A DNA stretch of 64,000 bases from Thermotomaculum hydrothermale (GTDB taxonomy: Bacteria; Acidobacteriota; Holophagae; Thermotomaculales; Thermotomaculaceae). The stretch spans positions 2,118,501-2,182,500 of the forward strand of contig NZ_AP017470.1 of the NCBI RefSeq assembly GCF_016592575.1. Direction: 5' to 3'. Made by a program: the position numbers and the translations under genes. Below, piece by piece: positions 41,931-54,800 of the stretch (its first letter is position 1; every line of letters starts with the position of its first letter). The notes below the pieces were generated by a model. The model was not told where the DNA came from. It did no database searches and saw nothing but the letters and a program-made list of their open reading frames with translations.

Positions 41931-42633
41931 ATTAATTGTTGTTGCAACCCCGCTGGAAGCAGAGTTTGTTGTTCAGGGGTTTAAGTGCGATTTTGAAAAG
42001 GTAAAGGTTGCTTCAGGAGTTGCTTTTTTCCCGAAATCAGATGAGAAACACGCTGTATTGACAACAGGGATAGGAAAAACAAACAGCGCAATTGTTTTAA
42101 CCCACTTTTTCAACAATTTTTTTATCCCTGAAGAGGTGATAAACACGGGTATTTGTGGGGCATATCCCGGGGAAGGGATATCTATAGGCCATATTGCGGT
42201 TGCCGAAAGCGAGATTTATGGAGACGAGGGTGTTGAGGCAGACAGGTTTTATACCCTTGAAGACATAGCATTCCCATCTTTAATTAAGAAAGATGAAACA
42301 TATTTTAATGAGTTTAAAATCCCTCATTCAAAATCGGTAAGGCTTAAACTTTTAAAAAAGACGAAACTTTCTGTTTATGGTGGAAAGTTTATTACTGTTT
42401 CAACAACAACCTCAAACCCTGAATTGGAGATAAAGAGAAAGGAATTATTTAACCCCCTCTGTGAATCAATGGAAGGGGCTGCTGTTTGTCATACCTGCTA
42501 TGCCTTTGATGTAAAGTTTACAGAGATTAGAGGTGTTTCAAACTTTGTTGGTTCTTATGCTAAAGAGGGCTGGCAGATTGAAAGGGCTATGCAACTGACA
42601 GCAGGCTCTGTGTATGCCTATATAGAAGAATAA
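41917..42633 (+). CDS. mqnB: Futalosine hydrolase
   Basis: A 238-aa nucleoside-phosphorylase-fold protein. The N-terminus IVVATPLEAEFV, the glycine-rich TTGIGKTNSAIVL, NTGICGAYP, and the C-terminal ESMEGAAVCHTCYAFDVKFTEIRGVSNFVG match MqnB. It releases hypoxanthine from futalosine in the alternative menaquinone pathway. Menaquinone would fit as electron donor to the cytochrome operon on the other side of this gene block. It overlaps hldC by 14 bases although the two pathways are unrelated. Other mqn genes are not here. MTA/SAH nucleosidase is the alternative, judged less likely. Confidence 0.85.
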   Translation: MKKDKLIVVATPLEAEFVVQGFKCDFEKVKVASGVAFFPKSDEKHAVLTTGIGKTNSAIVLTHFFNNFFIPEEVINTGICGAYPGEGISIGHIAVAESEIYGDEGVEADRFYTLEDIAFPSLIKKDETYFNEFKIPHSKSVRLKLLKKTKLSVYGGKFITVSTTTSNPELEIKRKELFNPLCESMEGAAVCHTCYAFDVKFTEIRGVSNFVGSYAKEGWQIERAMQLTAGSVYAYIEE

Positions 42634-42716
42634 TTTTTCAAATTTTGTTTAGATTTCTTTATCTTGTAATTTACTAAATTTTTTACCTCTCCTTATTAAA
42701 TTTTTTATAAAACAAT

Positions 42717-42744
42717 GAAAACAATACTATGAAAACAACACTAT
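42717..42744 (+). repeat. Two tandem 14-bp units in the leader of the giant gene
   Basis: GAAAACAATACTAT at 42717-42730 is followed directly by GAAAACAACACTAT, one mismatch. It lies in the 252-base AT-rich gap between mqnB and the giant gene, which has no other clear feature. A GGAG ribosome-binding site lies just before the ATG at 42886. Confidence 0.45.
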
Positions 42745-42885
42745 TTTTTTTGTTGCAGCCCTTCTGTTTTTAGCATATTATTTTAAGAGGTTTTTCTCAT
42801 AAAAAATTAGGTGCTATTAAAATGGAAAAAGTTTTCACAAAAGGAAAAAAACAAGTTAAGAATAAATAGAAAAAGGAGTTTATAA

Positions 42886-45800
42886 ATGAAAAAAGTCACT
42901 TTTCTGTTCTTTCTTTTTTTAAGCCTTAATGTTTTTGCGGCTGTCAGTGTTTCTTTTACCCAGCAGGCAACAAGTTTGTCAGAAGGGGAAGAGGGTACCT
43001 GGGAAGTAACAGTTCAAAATCCTGATTCGTCAGATGTTGTTACAGACATAGTCGTCACAGTACCAGACGATTTTACCGTTACCGATACCGGCGGTGGGAC
43101 ATTGAATTCAGGTCCTCCGCAGACAATAACCTGGAGTTCAGTTACAGTTCCTGCAGGTGGCAGTTACTCTGTGAGTTACAAAGCAAGGCCAAACTGTGGG
43201 TGCTCAAACGGTGAGGTTATGCAGGCTGATGCAGGGGGTTCAACTGCATACTCTTCACAGATAGAAGTAAAGTATTCCTTTCTTGTTGTGGGAATTTCGC
43301 CGGAGACACAGGATGCATATGTGGGAGATACAGTTAGTTGGACAATTACAATTGAAAATACAGGAACTGGAGATATTGTAAACGGTGTCAATGTAACTGA
43401 TACATTAGGTTCAGGCTTTACATTTCAATCAATTACAGGCCCAAATGCTCCATCTGATGTTTCAAACCCATGGAATACAGGTCCAATAGCAGCAGGTGAC
43501 TCTGTTCAATATACATTAACGGCAACAGTAACAGGTTGTGACCCTGACACTTTAACCAATGTTGTTTTGGGCGAGTTTACCGACGGGACAAATATCTGTC
43601 AGTCAAAGAGTGTTACAGCAGGTGTTAAAATCCTTGTAAGAAAACCTGATGTTAGCATTAATGTTGGCGGAGCAACAACACTGTCATACTGTGACCCAAC
43701 TCAGAATCAGGTAACAATTACAATTGACAATACTAATGGAGAAGGGCCTGCTAAAAATTTTAAACTTCAAATGACTGGGCTTGTTTCAGATTGGCAGGTT
43801 TCAAATGTAAGTGGTGCAACCTTTGATTCAAATACAGATACCTTTACTGTTGGGGATATTGCAGCAGGGGATAGCGTTTCTTTTAGTTTTTATTTAGGTC
43901 CTGATGGCACACAATGCGGTTCAAATATAACAATGAGCGATAGTATTTTGTATAAGCCAGACTATGAGGATGAGTGTGGAAACCAGTATACACCACCCTA
44001 TGCTGGGCCTGTTACATACACTGTTGACCAGGGAACAAGGCCGCACTTTGAGGTATCAAAGTCTGGTCCTCGCTATGCAGATAGGGGAGAGACGGGATTA
44101 CAGTATACTTTAACAGTTAAATTTGTCGCTCCTTCAGACTATGGCTCTGTAACAATTGACATTACTGATGATTACCCTGATAGCGCTCAAACAGGGTTAA
44201 CTGACGGCTTTGTTGTAACAGACCCTGCCGGTGGTTCTGATGATGGGGATAAAATAGTATGGAGTGATGTTACATTTAATCCAGGGGATACCTGGACAAA
44301 AACAATAACAATGACTGCCCCAACCGACAAATGCGCACCTGGGCACGATTACACAAATATTTTGTCAATAAGTGCAGTAAACCTTACAGATTGTCTGGGA
44401 TGCCCTTATACTGTTACAGGAGAGGCTTCTCAAAATACCTATATTAACCAGCCTGATGACCCAGCTATTTCTGATTCATCAAAAACAGTAACCTATATTG
44501 ATTCTCCTACCGGCGTTGATGCGGCTCAGGTTTGTACAAATATCCAATACACAACATGCTATACATTTTCAAGCAATACTTCTCCTTCAAACTGGCAGGG
44601 GATAATCTTTAGTGACGACATGCCTCACCAGAGTTATGTATCTGTTGATTCTGTAAAGGTAAACGGTACAGAGTACTCAAACTATACAGTAACAAATACT
44701 TCACCTTTACAAATTGACTTAAGCGGCCTTGACAGTGAGGGTGCTCCTGCCCCAAATACGGGCGCAACACTCTGTCTTACCTTTACATTACATGCTGACG
44801 AACCAGCCTGCGGTTTTATTGATTTTTCTGGGTTGTATATTCCAAGTCAATCTTCAGGTTGCTCTGATGATGACGATTATGACCAGGGAGTTATTGTTAA
44901 TATTAGCGAAAATAATCTTGCTTTAGATCTTTCCAACTCTCCAAAAATTGTTGATACATGCGATATTCAGCAGTATAGAATTGACCTTGTTGGTGGGGGG
45001 GGATGTTCAGGTGATGTATGGGATTTATACGATTTAATTTTAAATGTAAACACAAACAATCACTATACCCTTGTTTTAGGTGACTCAAACTATCCTGTTG
45101 AATTTCACAATGTGGTTGATACATTGGGAAATACAATTAATTCATTTGACCCAACTGACAACGGTGACGGAACATATACCTGGAATTTAGGTGATATTAA
45201 GCATAATGTTAATGGGAACACACCATACATAACCTTTTATATGAAAAGGGATTGTGATGCAACTCCAGGCACGGAAGGCTGGAGCGCAAGTGCACAGTAC
45301 AACAATAGGTGTGATAATGACAGCGGCAGCAGAAATAAGTCAGCTTCTGCAAATGCAAATATTTACCTTTTAAATAAAGCAAACCTTGTATTAAAGATGT
45401 CTGCTGCTAAATACACCACTTACACCCCGTATCCTGAATTTATTGTTCAAATTATCAATTCAGGGGCAGGTAAGGCGAACGATACTGAATACAAAATAGA
45501 TTTTGGTTCAGGCTTAACATACTGGGATTACAGTGTTGATACTGGACAAACACCTGTTGTTACAGGCAATCAGGGGGATAGCACTGTAACCTTCCACTGG
45601 GACACATTGTCCCCAAACGAAGAGGTAAGGATTAAGGTTAGAGCCCATGTTGTTGGTTGTGACAACTTAACATTAGACGGGACATTAACCTGGTGCGACA
45701 CAGTATGTCAGACTGTAACAGCCCATTCAGAGGTATTGTTGCCTTTGAGTGATCTGGCAATTACTCAGCATACAGGAGAACCGATTGATTCTTGTGGCTA

Positions 45801-48800
45801 TAAACAATCAAGTTTTACCATTTTGGCAAAGAATACTGGTGATACAGATGTTTTTAATGTCCATGTTTTAGAAGAATTGCCGGACGGAATAGGATATGTT
45901 GCAAATAGTGCTTCATATACAATTACTTCATCTTACGGTAATTCAAGCGGTTCATTAGAGCCAACAGTTAATGGGCAGACCCTTGATTGGGATTTTTCAT
46001 CCCTGTTAGGGACAAATCCAGACGGAGATAAGGCACTTGAACCTGGTGGTACCATTGAGATTACATTTAGTGTTGAAATGATTGATTGTACAAATTTCCA
46101 GAATTCAACAAAGCAGGCAAGGGCAAGTGCAGAATATGATAAACTTTGTCAGGCAAGCTCAGGAACTCCTGATTCCCTTTCTCCTTTGTTTATAATTACT
46201 GTTAATCCAACAAACCCTCATGTAAGAGTTGTAAAAGAGGCAAGGAATATTACAAAAGGCACAGATTGGGTTACAGGAGAGGTTGATGCTGATAGTGGGG
46301 ATACTGTTGAGTGGAGAATAACCTATACAAGTGATGGGGATTATGTTGCGATAAACACTGTTATTAGCGATACCTTGCCATCAAATGTAACCCTTGTTTC
46401 AGGCTCATTTTCTTCAACTTGTTCCACATGTAATGAAACAGATTACTTTGGAAGCGGGTGTTCAATTGGGGATATGAATATAGGTGACTCATGTACAGTT
46501 ACCTATCAGACAACTGTTGACACCTGCACCTCAAGCCCAACAACAAATACAGCAAAGGCTGAGTACGGGTGTGATTGTTACAGGGTTTCTAACACAGATA
46601 GTGTAGATTTAAGAACAACACCGGAATTGCCTAACAATCAGGTTGAAGTAACTCACTCAGGTTTTACCACCTGTGGCGGCCAGATTACCATAACCATTAC
46701 TAACAACGGTGGTACAGCATACAATGACGGAATTACTGAAACTTTGCCTCCAGGTTATGTTTACGATTCTTCAGGCGGTTGCAATATAAGTTTTTCAAAT
46801 ACTCCACCAGGGGTAACCCATGGCAGTGGTATACCAAACTGCACAGGATTAACAGATGGGGCTTCAACTTTAACCTGGGATTCTACAAATGTTGATTTTA
46901 TTGCCCCTGGAGAGACATTAACCATAACATTTTATGTAAAAACAGATGGCACCTATTGTGATACAACATCTTCAAATGATAGTAATAACCCTGATGTTTC
47001 AATTCCTAACCTTACAAATTCGGTTAGTTTTGATTACCATGATTCATGCAGCAATAACTATAGTTCATCAGGCTCAGATACAATTAATCCTACTCAACCA
47101 GATATAGATATCTCTATAACTCCTGATAAGCAGATTGTTGCAGAGGGGGGAACTGCCAACTGGACTATTACCTTAACCAATAATGGAGATGCACCAGCGT
47201 ACAATATAACCTTAACAGATACTCTTGGAGACGGTTTTTCAAATATTACTGATGACCAGTCAGGAACCTGGAGTGGCAACACAGGAACCTGGACAATTTC
47301 AGGGCCAATTGCTCCAGGTGATACATGGGTTGTTCATGTAAGTGCAACGGTAAATTCAGGCTCACTTTTAAACCATGCAGTTGTTGAGGGGATGTGTAAA
47401 GACCAGGGAGGGAGCGATACCTGTTCCTATACCCACGACGAGGCAGATGCTTACACTGCAGGATTTGAATTAACAAAGACAGTTGATAAAGCAACGGCAA
47501 ACATTGGTGAAGAGTTAACCTATAACATTGTTGCAAGGTTTTTAAATACAGATACCTTTAAATCTGTAACAATAACAGATACCCTTCCACCAAATACAGA
47601 TTATGTCTCAGCAACCCAGAATGGTGGGGATTTCCCATTAGCTCTAACTATAAATGGACAGGTTCTAACCTTTAACCTTGGCGATTTTCAGGGGTTGAAA
47701 GAGTTTAATTACAATATTAAGGTAAGAATTAAAAATGTGTCTGACAATGCAAGTGGAACTATTTTAACAAACAATGTGCAGGCTGATTTTGGTATTGATT
47801 TTGACGGTGACGACAACGCAGATGCATCTTTTTCTCAGAACGATTCTGCACAAACGACATTAACGGAGCCAAACCTCTCCATTACAAAATCAATAAATCC
47901 CCACACAAACCTTCAGTCAGGTGATAGTGTCACAGTTACCCTGAATGTGACAAATAATGGAGACGGCCCTGCATATAGAATATCTGTAACAGATTTGTTA
48001 AACGATACAAACGGAGATGGCTTTGTTGATGCAAATGACACAGTTGTTTACGATTGTTCGACAATAGCAGAGGGAACAACCCCCGCCGGTTACACCTTTA
48101 GCGTAAACGGTTCATCCCCTGCCTGTGAGGTTACTTACACCTCAGATGGGCCTATTAACCCGGGAGATACTGTAACATTTACTTTTACTGTTAAGATAAG
48201 TCAGGATGCAATAACAGGTTCAACCTATACGAATACTGCAAGGGTAAGCGGCTGGTCATTGGCATCTTCTGATAGTGAATCAGGAAATACTTCGTATGAC
48301 AGGGAAACAAACGGGGCTGGAAGTTACAATATTAGTCTTTCCCGTGGTTCTGTTCAGAGTAAAAACTTGATTTCAACCTCTGAGGACTCAACAGATTCAG
48401 GGGATGCAAATATTAACAGCAATCCACCTGTTGCTGTTGGAGAGGTTGTAGAGGTTGAAATTACTTATTCAATCCCGCAGGGTGTAACAAATAATGTCAG
48501 GTTGTATGACAGGTTGCAGAATGCTATTTCAAATATATCGTGGGGCACCTATGTCCCAGGAAGTGCAGAACTTGCGAGAACTTCAACAGCATTAAGTTGT
48601 ACTGACAACCCTGGGGATATAAACAATGCACCTGTAAATACATTTGTTAATGTTGACTCTAATATCTCCACAAACTCTAATTCAAATTACTATTTTATAT
48701 ACCTTGATTTAGGGGATGTTACAAATTCAGACAATGATTCAAATACAAGTGAGAGGTATATTTTCAGGCTAAAGGTGGTTGTAAACAACAACACTTCAAC

Positions 48801-51800
48801 AAATGCTGGAACTTTGCTGTATGACCAGGGCAGGTTGAGATATCAGGATGCAGATGGTTCAAATCATTATGTGCGTACTTCAAATGTTGTAATGCATGTG
48901 GCAGAGCCAACTCCAACTATAACCAAAACGGCAAATCCATCAGTTGCGTCTGGTGGAGATACAATAACCTTCACTTTGCAGATTTGTAACACAGCCTCAG
49001 GTTCAAATGCAGCAAGTGCTTTTGACTGGGTAATAAATGACCCGCTTCCATCTGAATACGAGAATCCACAGGTTACAAATGTTGACACAGGAAGCACAGG
49101 GGCAAATGTAAGTGCAAGTTTTACCGGTAATACATTGAATGCATCAATAGACCAGCTTGACCCAGGTGAGTGCATTACAATAACCTATACCGCACAGTTA
49201 AAATCTGATGTTCAGTATGGGCAGGTTGTAACCAACACTGCAACATTTCAGACAACAAGTTTGCCAGGAGACCATGGTACTGGTAATGCAACACCGGGAA
49301 ATCCGGGAGAGGAAACAGGAGAGAGAACAGGAAGCGGAAACGGAGTAAACGATTTATACGGACAATCTTCTGCAATTGTAACAATAAACAGGCCATCATT
49401 GGCAAAGGATATTGTAAATTACAAGTCATACTATGCTATTGAAGAAAAACCGCAGTTTAGAATTACAATCAGTGTGCCGGAAGGCTCTTCCAATAATTTT
49501 GTTGTAACAGACCAGTTACCTTCAGGTTTGACCTTTGTATCAGGCAGTTTGAATGTAACATTGTCTTCTGGAATAACAAGTTCAAATTCACCGGATGAAA
49601 GCAATGCAAACTTCTTTAGTTACGATACAAACAATAATGTTTTAACCTTTGATTTTGGCACATTAACGGCTCAAAATGCAGGGGATATTACAATTGATTA
49701 TACAGTAAATGTTGATAATGTGCTTTCAAATCAGGATGGTGTAATTCTTCAAAATACAGCTACATTAACCTTTGATGACCCGAATAATGCAGGAAATACA
49801 ATAACTGTTGGGCCTGTAAACAATGCTCACAGTGTAAGGGTTGGAGAACCTAACCTTGAGATTTCAAAAACAATTACTCAAGGTGCAGTTGGTTCTGAAG
49901 CAGGGGATACTGTTTCCTGGCAGATAGATATTGCAAACAATGGGCACACAACAGCATATCAGGTTGATTGGAGAGATGTGCTTCCTGATGGGTTGTACAA
50001 TATTTCCAATGCCCATGTAAGCGTTTCTGGGGGCAATGTTTACCTTAATGGAACAACAACCACAGTTTCAGACTCTAATTTGCAGATAACAACAACTAAC
50101 AACAACAACGACACAATTTCTATTGAACCGGTTGAAATTGCCCCGGATGCAACCTTAACCATTACCTTTGACAGCGTGCTTATGGATAGTGTTGTGTTTG
50201 GAGAAACACTAACCAATGAAACAAGTGCAAATTACACAAGCCTTGTAAATGGTGGTAGGGACAATTCAACAAATCCAGGAAGTGTTGATGACGATGACGA
50301 TAGCGATTTAAACAACTATGAGGAGAGCGCAAATCAGAGTTTAACGGTGGCCTCAGACATTGCAATTGACAAGCGTGTTGATAAAACTCAGGTTACAATT
50401 GGTGATACTGTAATTTACACCATAAAGGTTGATGTAATTGAAGGTGTAACACCCAATGTAAGTGTTCACGATATACTGCCATCAGGATTAACCTATGTAA
50501 ACCACTCAATATCTCAAGGCCATATTGGAATGAACTTTACCAATGCAAATTACAATACAAGGCTTGGTACAGGGCAGGAAGTTTACTTTGATTTTGGAGA
50601 TGTTGAGAACCCTGCAAACAATTCAAGCACAGATGATTACTTTGAGATTGAAATTGTTGCAAGGGTTGATAATGTTGATGCAAACCAGGATGGAGTGGTA
50701 TTGAAGAACGGAGAGCAGTTAGAGGGTTCTGAAGTTTATGTTGAATATGGTGAGGATACAAACAACCTTTCAAGGCTTGATTACGATTACGATGCAACAC
50801 AATCTGGAATTCAGGGAATACCTGTAACAATTGTTGAGCCTGAATTAACAATAACCAAAACGGCAGACAATACAGAGCCACCATTAGGTTCTATAATTAC
50901 CTTCACAATTACTGTGTCTCACACATCAAACAGCCATAGCGATGCTTACGATGTTGAAGTAACAGATGTATTGCCAAACGGATTAACATTTGTTGATTGC
51001 AGTTTACCTTCTGGAAGTTACAGTGTGAATGGTCAGAACCTAACCTTTACAAAATCAAGTTTAACTATTGGTGCCCCTGACAATGGTCAATGGCAATTTA
51101 CTTACAGGGCAAAACTAAATGGAGATGTTGCGGTAAATACTGTATTAACAAACGATGCAACAGTAACCTATAAGTCAATAACAGGTGCAACAGGGGCAAG
51201 CGATAGCGGAAGAACGGGAGACGATTGCGGGAATGCAAATGCACTTAACGATTACTGTGCAAATACAAATGAAAGTGTTACTGCAACAGCATACACCTTT
51301 ATTGATGCGCAAAAGACGGTTGATTTGGTAAACGATGCGGATGGCGATGGAACATATACCCCTGGAGATACAATTGAATATACAGTAACCCTTAAAAATA
51401 ACGATGGAGATTTAACAGGGGTTCAATTTGTTGATGATTTACCGTCTGAAATAACCTATGTTGCTGGAAGTTTAACAACAACTCAAGGTTCAGTAGATGA
51501 TTCAGGTGCACCTCATCTTGTTGTAAATGTTGGGGATATGGCTTCAAATGCAACGGTAACTCTTACATTCAGAGCCACCATAAATCAGGGTGTAGCAAAC
51601 GGGACAACAATTTCTAACCAGGGGTATGTTGAATCAGACCAGACAGTTCGTGAATATACCGATGAAGACGGGATAGATTCAAACGGTGACCAGCCAACTG
51701 ATGTGGTTATTGGCGGTCAGGATAAGGAATACTCATTGTATGTCTGGAAGTTTGTGGAATTGTTAAGCGACAACGACAGTTCAGACAGTATTACAGCCGG

Positions 51801-54800
51801 GGATACAATGAGGTATTACTTTGTATTCTATAATGAAGGCAACAAACCTTTAACAGGAGTTACTCTCTCAGATGTGATACCTACAGGTTTAACCCCTGTT
51901 GGTGGAAGTGAGTATGTATCAAGCGGAAATATATCCCTTTCAGGCAACAATATCAGCGTATCTGGAATGAGTATTGCCGTTGATGATTATGAGTATGCAA
52001 GCGTGGATGTTACAATTAACAACCCGCTTTATGACAGTGACGGAGACCCGAGTACTGAAACATTTGTAAATCAGGGAACAGCAGATTCCAATGAAACAGA
52101 CTCTGTATTAACAGATGGAAACGGTGATTCAACTGACGGTTATCAGCCAACCTCTTTCACTGCAACAGATGGAAGCCCGGCACAACCTAACATTGATGTT
52201 GAAAAGAGGTGGAGTTTATTGGTTGACAACGACAGTGACGGAATTGTTGACCCGGGAGATACAATAAGGTACACCATCTATGTATACAACAATGGTGCAG
52301 TGGATGCGGAAAATGTAAGGTTAAGCGATAATATTCCTTCAAATACAACACTTGTTTCAGGCAGTGTTACCACTTCACACGGTGTGGTTGTAACCGAAAA
52401 CCCTGTTGATGTAAACATAGGAACAGTATCTGCAAGCAGTGTTGAGATTGTTACTTTTGATGTGGTGATTGATTCTAATGTTGCAGATGGAACTGTAATT
52501 CAGAATCAGGCAAGTGTAAGCGGAGACAACTTTAATACTGAACAAAGTGATGATAATGGCAATGACGATGACGGTATTAACCCAACATTAACCCCTGTCT
52601 CAACTGGCACATCAGGTGGAAATTATCCTTACAATTTTGAAAAAACTTTGTATGGAACCTCCTTAGCCGATACCTCAGGGTTGAATGTTGCAATTGGAGA
52701 GGTTGCAACATTTAGAATGTCATTTAATCTCCCGTCAGGTACCGTTAATGAGGTTGCTATAGTTGATACCTTGCCTCAGGGGTTAAACTATGTTGCGGGA
52801 AGTGCAAGGCTTGCAAGGATATTTGACACAGGGTTAACTTCCTCAATGAATCCAGGGGATATTAACAATGCCCCAAGTGGAAGCTTTGTATCTCTAACAG
52901 ATGGAAATGACATTGAAATAAATGGTTCACAAATCAGGCTGTTCTTTGGCGATATAACAAACTCTGACAACGATGGAAATGCTGAGCAGTATATACTTGA
53001 AATTCAGGCTATTGTTGATAATGTAATGTCAAATCAGCAGGGAACTGTTTTAACAAACAGGGCGGTATTAACATACAAGGATGCACTTGGACAGCCTCAA
53101 TTATTGCCAGAGCAACGGGTCAGCCTGAATGTTGTTGAGCCTGATATTGTGGTTAATAAGGAAGCAATAAGCGGCGGTGTTGGAAGCACTCACGGTGACA
53201 CTGTAAGGTTCAGGATTACTGTTTCAAATTTAAGTGGAAGTGCTTACGCATACAATGTTAATTTAAGCGATGTAATTCCACACGAATTTTTAGGCGCACC
53301 GGATGGAAGCGGAAGCGGGGCAACAAAGATTACAAATATTGCACTTTCTACATCTGGTGGTGTTGTGGTAACTTCAACTGGCCAGCCTGTGACAAATAGT
53401 GATGTTGTAATACTCTCAACAGTTGAAAATGGAGACACAATAACTCTAAATCCGTTAACTTTACCGCCAAATTCAAGCTTTACAATTGATTTTGACACTG
53501 TGGTTCACAACGATGCAGACTTAGGCTCATATGTTACAAACACTGCAAATGTTGATTACACCTCGCTGCCAACCGGTGGAAGAGACGGAAGTGATGGAGA
53601 AGGCGGTTTAAACGATTATGTAGCATCATATTCCCTCTCAATTCAATTATGTGCTGATTTGTACATTACATCCACTGCTGAGAATGGTACAATTCAGCCT
53701 TCTTCAATCAGATGTTGTGACCCTGCCGGTACATATACAGTTTACTTTGAGCCTGACGATGGTTACCACCTTGCAGGAGTTTACATCGATGGAAAGCCAA
53801 GTTGCTTCTGTCCAAAGATGAGGAGTTTTACATTTGAAGGTGTTTCCACAGACCATACTGTTCACATAGTTTTTGTTAGAGATGAAAACCCTGTAATTAA
53901 CTCATTTACTGCAACTCCATTAAGTGGCATTGCCCCCTTGAAGGTAGATTTTAGTGTTGAGGCATACGACCCGGATGGTGCAAATTGCAGAGATATTAAA
54001 GAGTATAGATGGGATTTTAATAATGACGGAGTAATTGATTTGACAACAATTGAGCCTAATGCAAGCCATGTTTATGCCCTCGAAGGTGTTTACACAGCCG
54101 TTGTTTATGCTGTGGATGAGGAAAACGCAATTACAGAATCCTTCCCGATTACAATTAAGGTTACAAGACAAAACCCTGTTGGGTTAAACGGTGCACTTTT
54201 AGGCTCTCAGTCAACAATTAGCGGCTTTGATATATGGGCTGTAAACAACAATCCTTCAGCTGCTTCTGTTACAATTTCTCTGGTTGACATAAAGGGTAAA
54301 GCACTTGGTGAAAAAACAATTGAAATCCCGCCTTTTGGTAAGAGAAAGTTAAAGTATGATGGAGATTTGAACGAAGCTTCAAGATTGGTTGTAAATGCAA
54401 ATCAAAAACTTACTTACTATGTTGATAAAAAGGCTGATAAAGTAGAATCTACATCTTACCTTGGTTCGATAACTGGTGAGAGATTGATAATTCCTCATGC
54501 TGCTGAGGAAAAGGAATACTGGGATTCAAAAGCCTATATTGCTACTGCTGATAATGATATTTTGAAGTTAACTCTGTCAGATGAGAGTGTGGTTACTGAT
54601 AAAGATTACCTGCACATTGTTGATTTAAATAATTTAATTAAAGAAAATCAGGATGTTTCAACATGCTGGGGTTTAGTTGAGTTTGGTGACACCTCTCCTT
54701 TCAGCACATTGAAGCCGTTAAGCGGATTTATTTCTTTCAAGAAGAAGAATTGCGACGGTGCATTTGTTGAAATGCCGTCAAAAGGCTATTCTTCCTGCAT

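Noticed and set aside
42729-42797. Possible 24-aa membrane peptide (MKTTLFF.. then VAALLFLAYYFKRFFS) upstream of the giant gene
   Set aside because: It needs one extra T in the T8 run to be read through, has no ribosome-binding site and matches nothing known; chance hydrophobic coding in AT-rich DNA is likely.
50537-50884. 115-aa minus-strand frame inside the giant gene, and several similar ones (for example 47246-47536)
   Set aside because: They are antisense shadows of the repetitive, codon-biased repeats: rich in Leu, His and Gln with no start signals.
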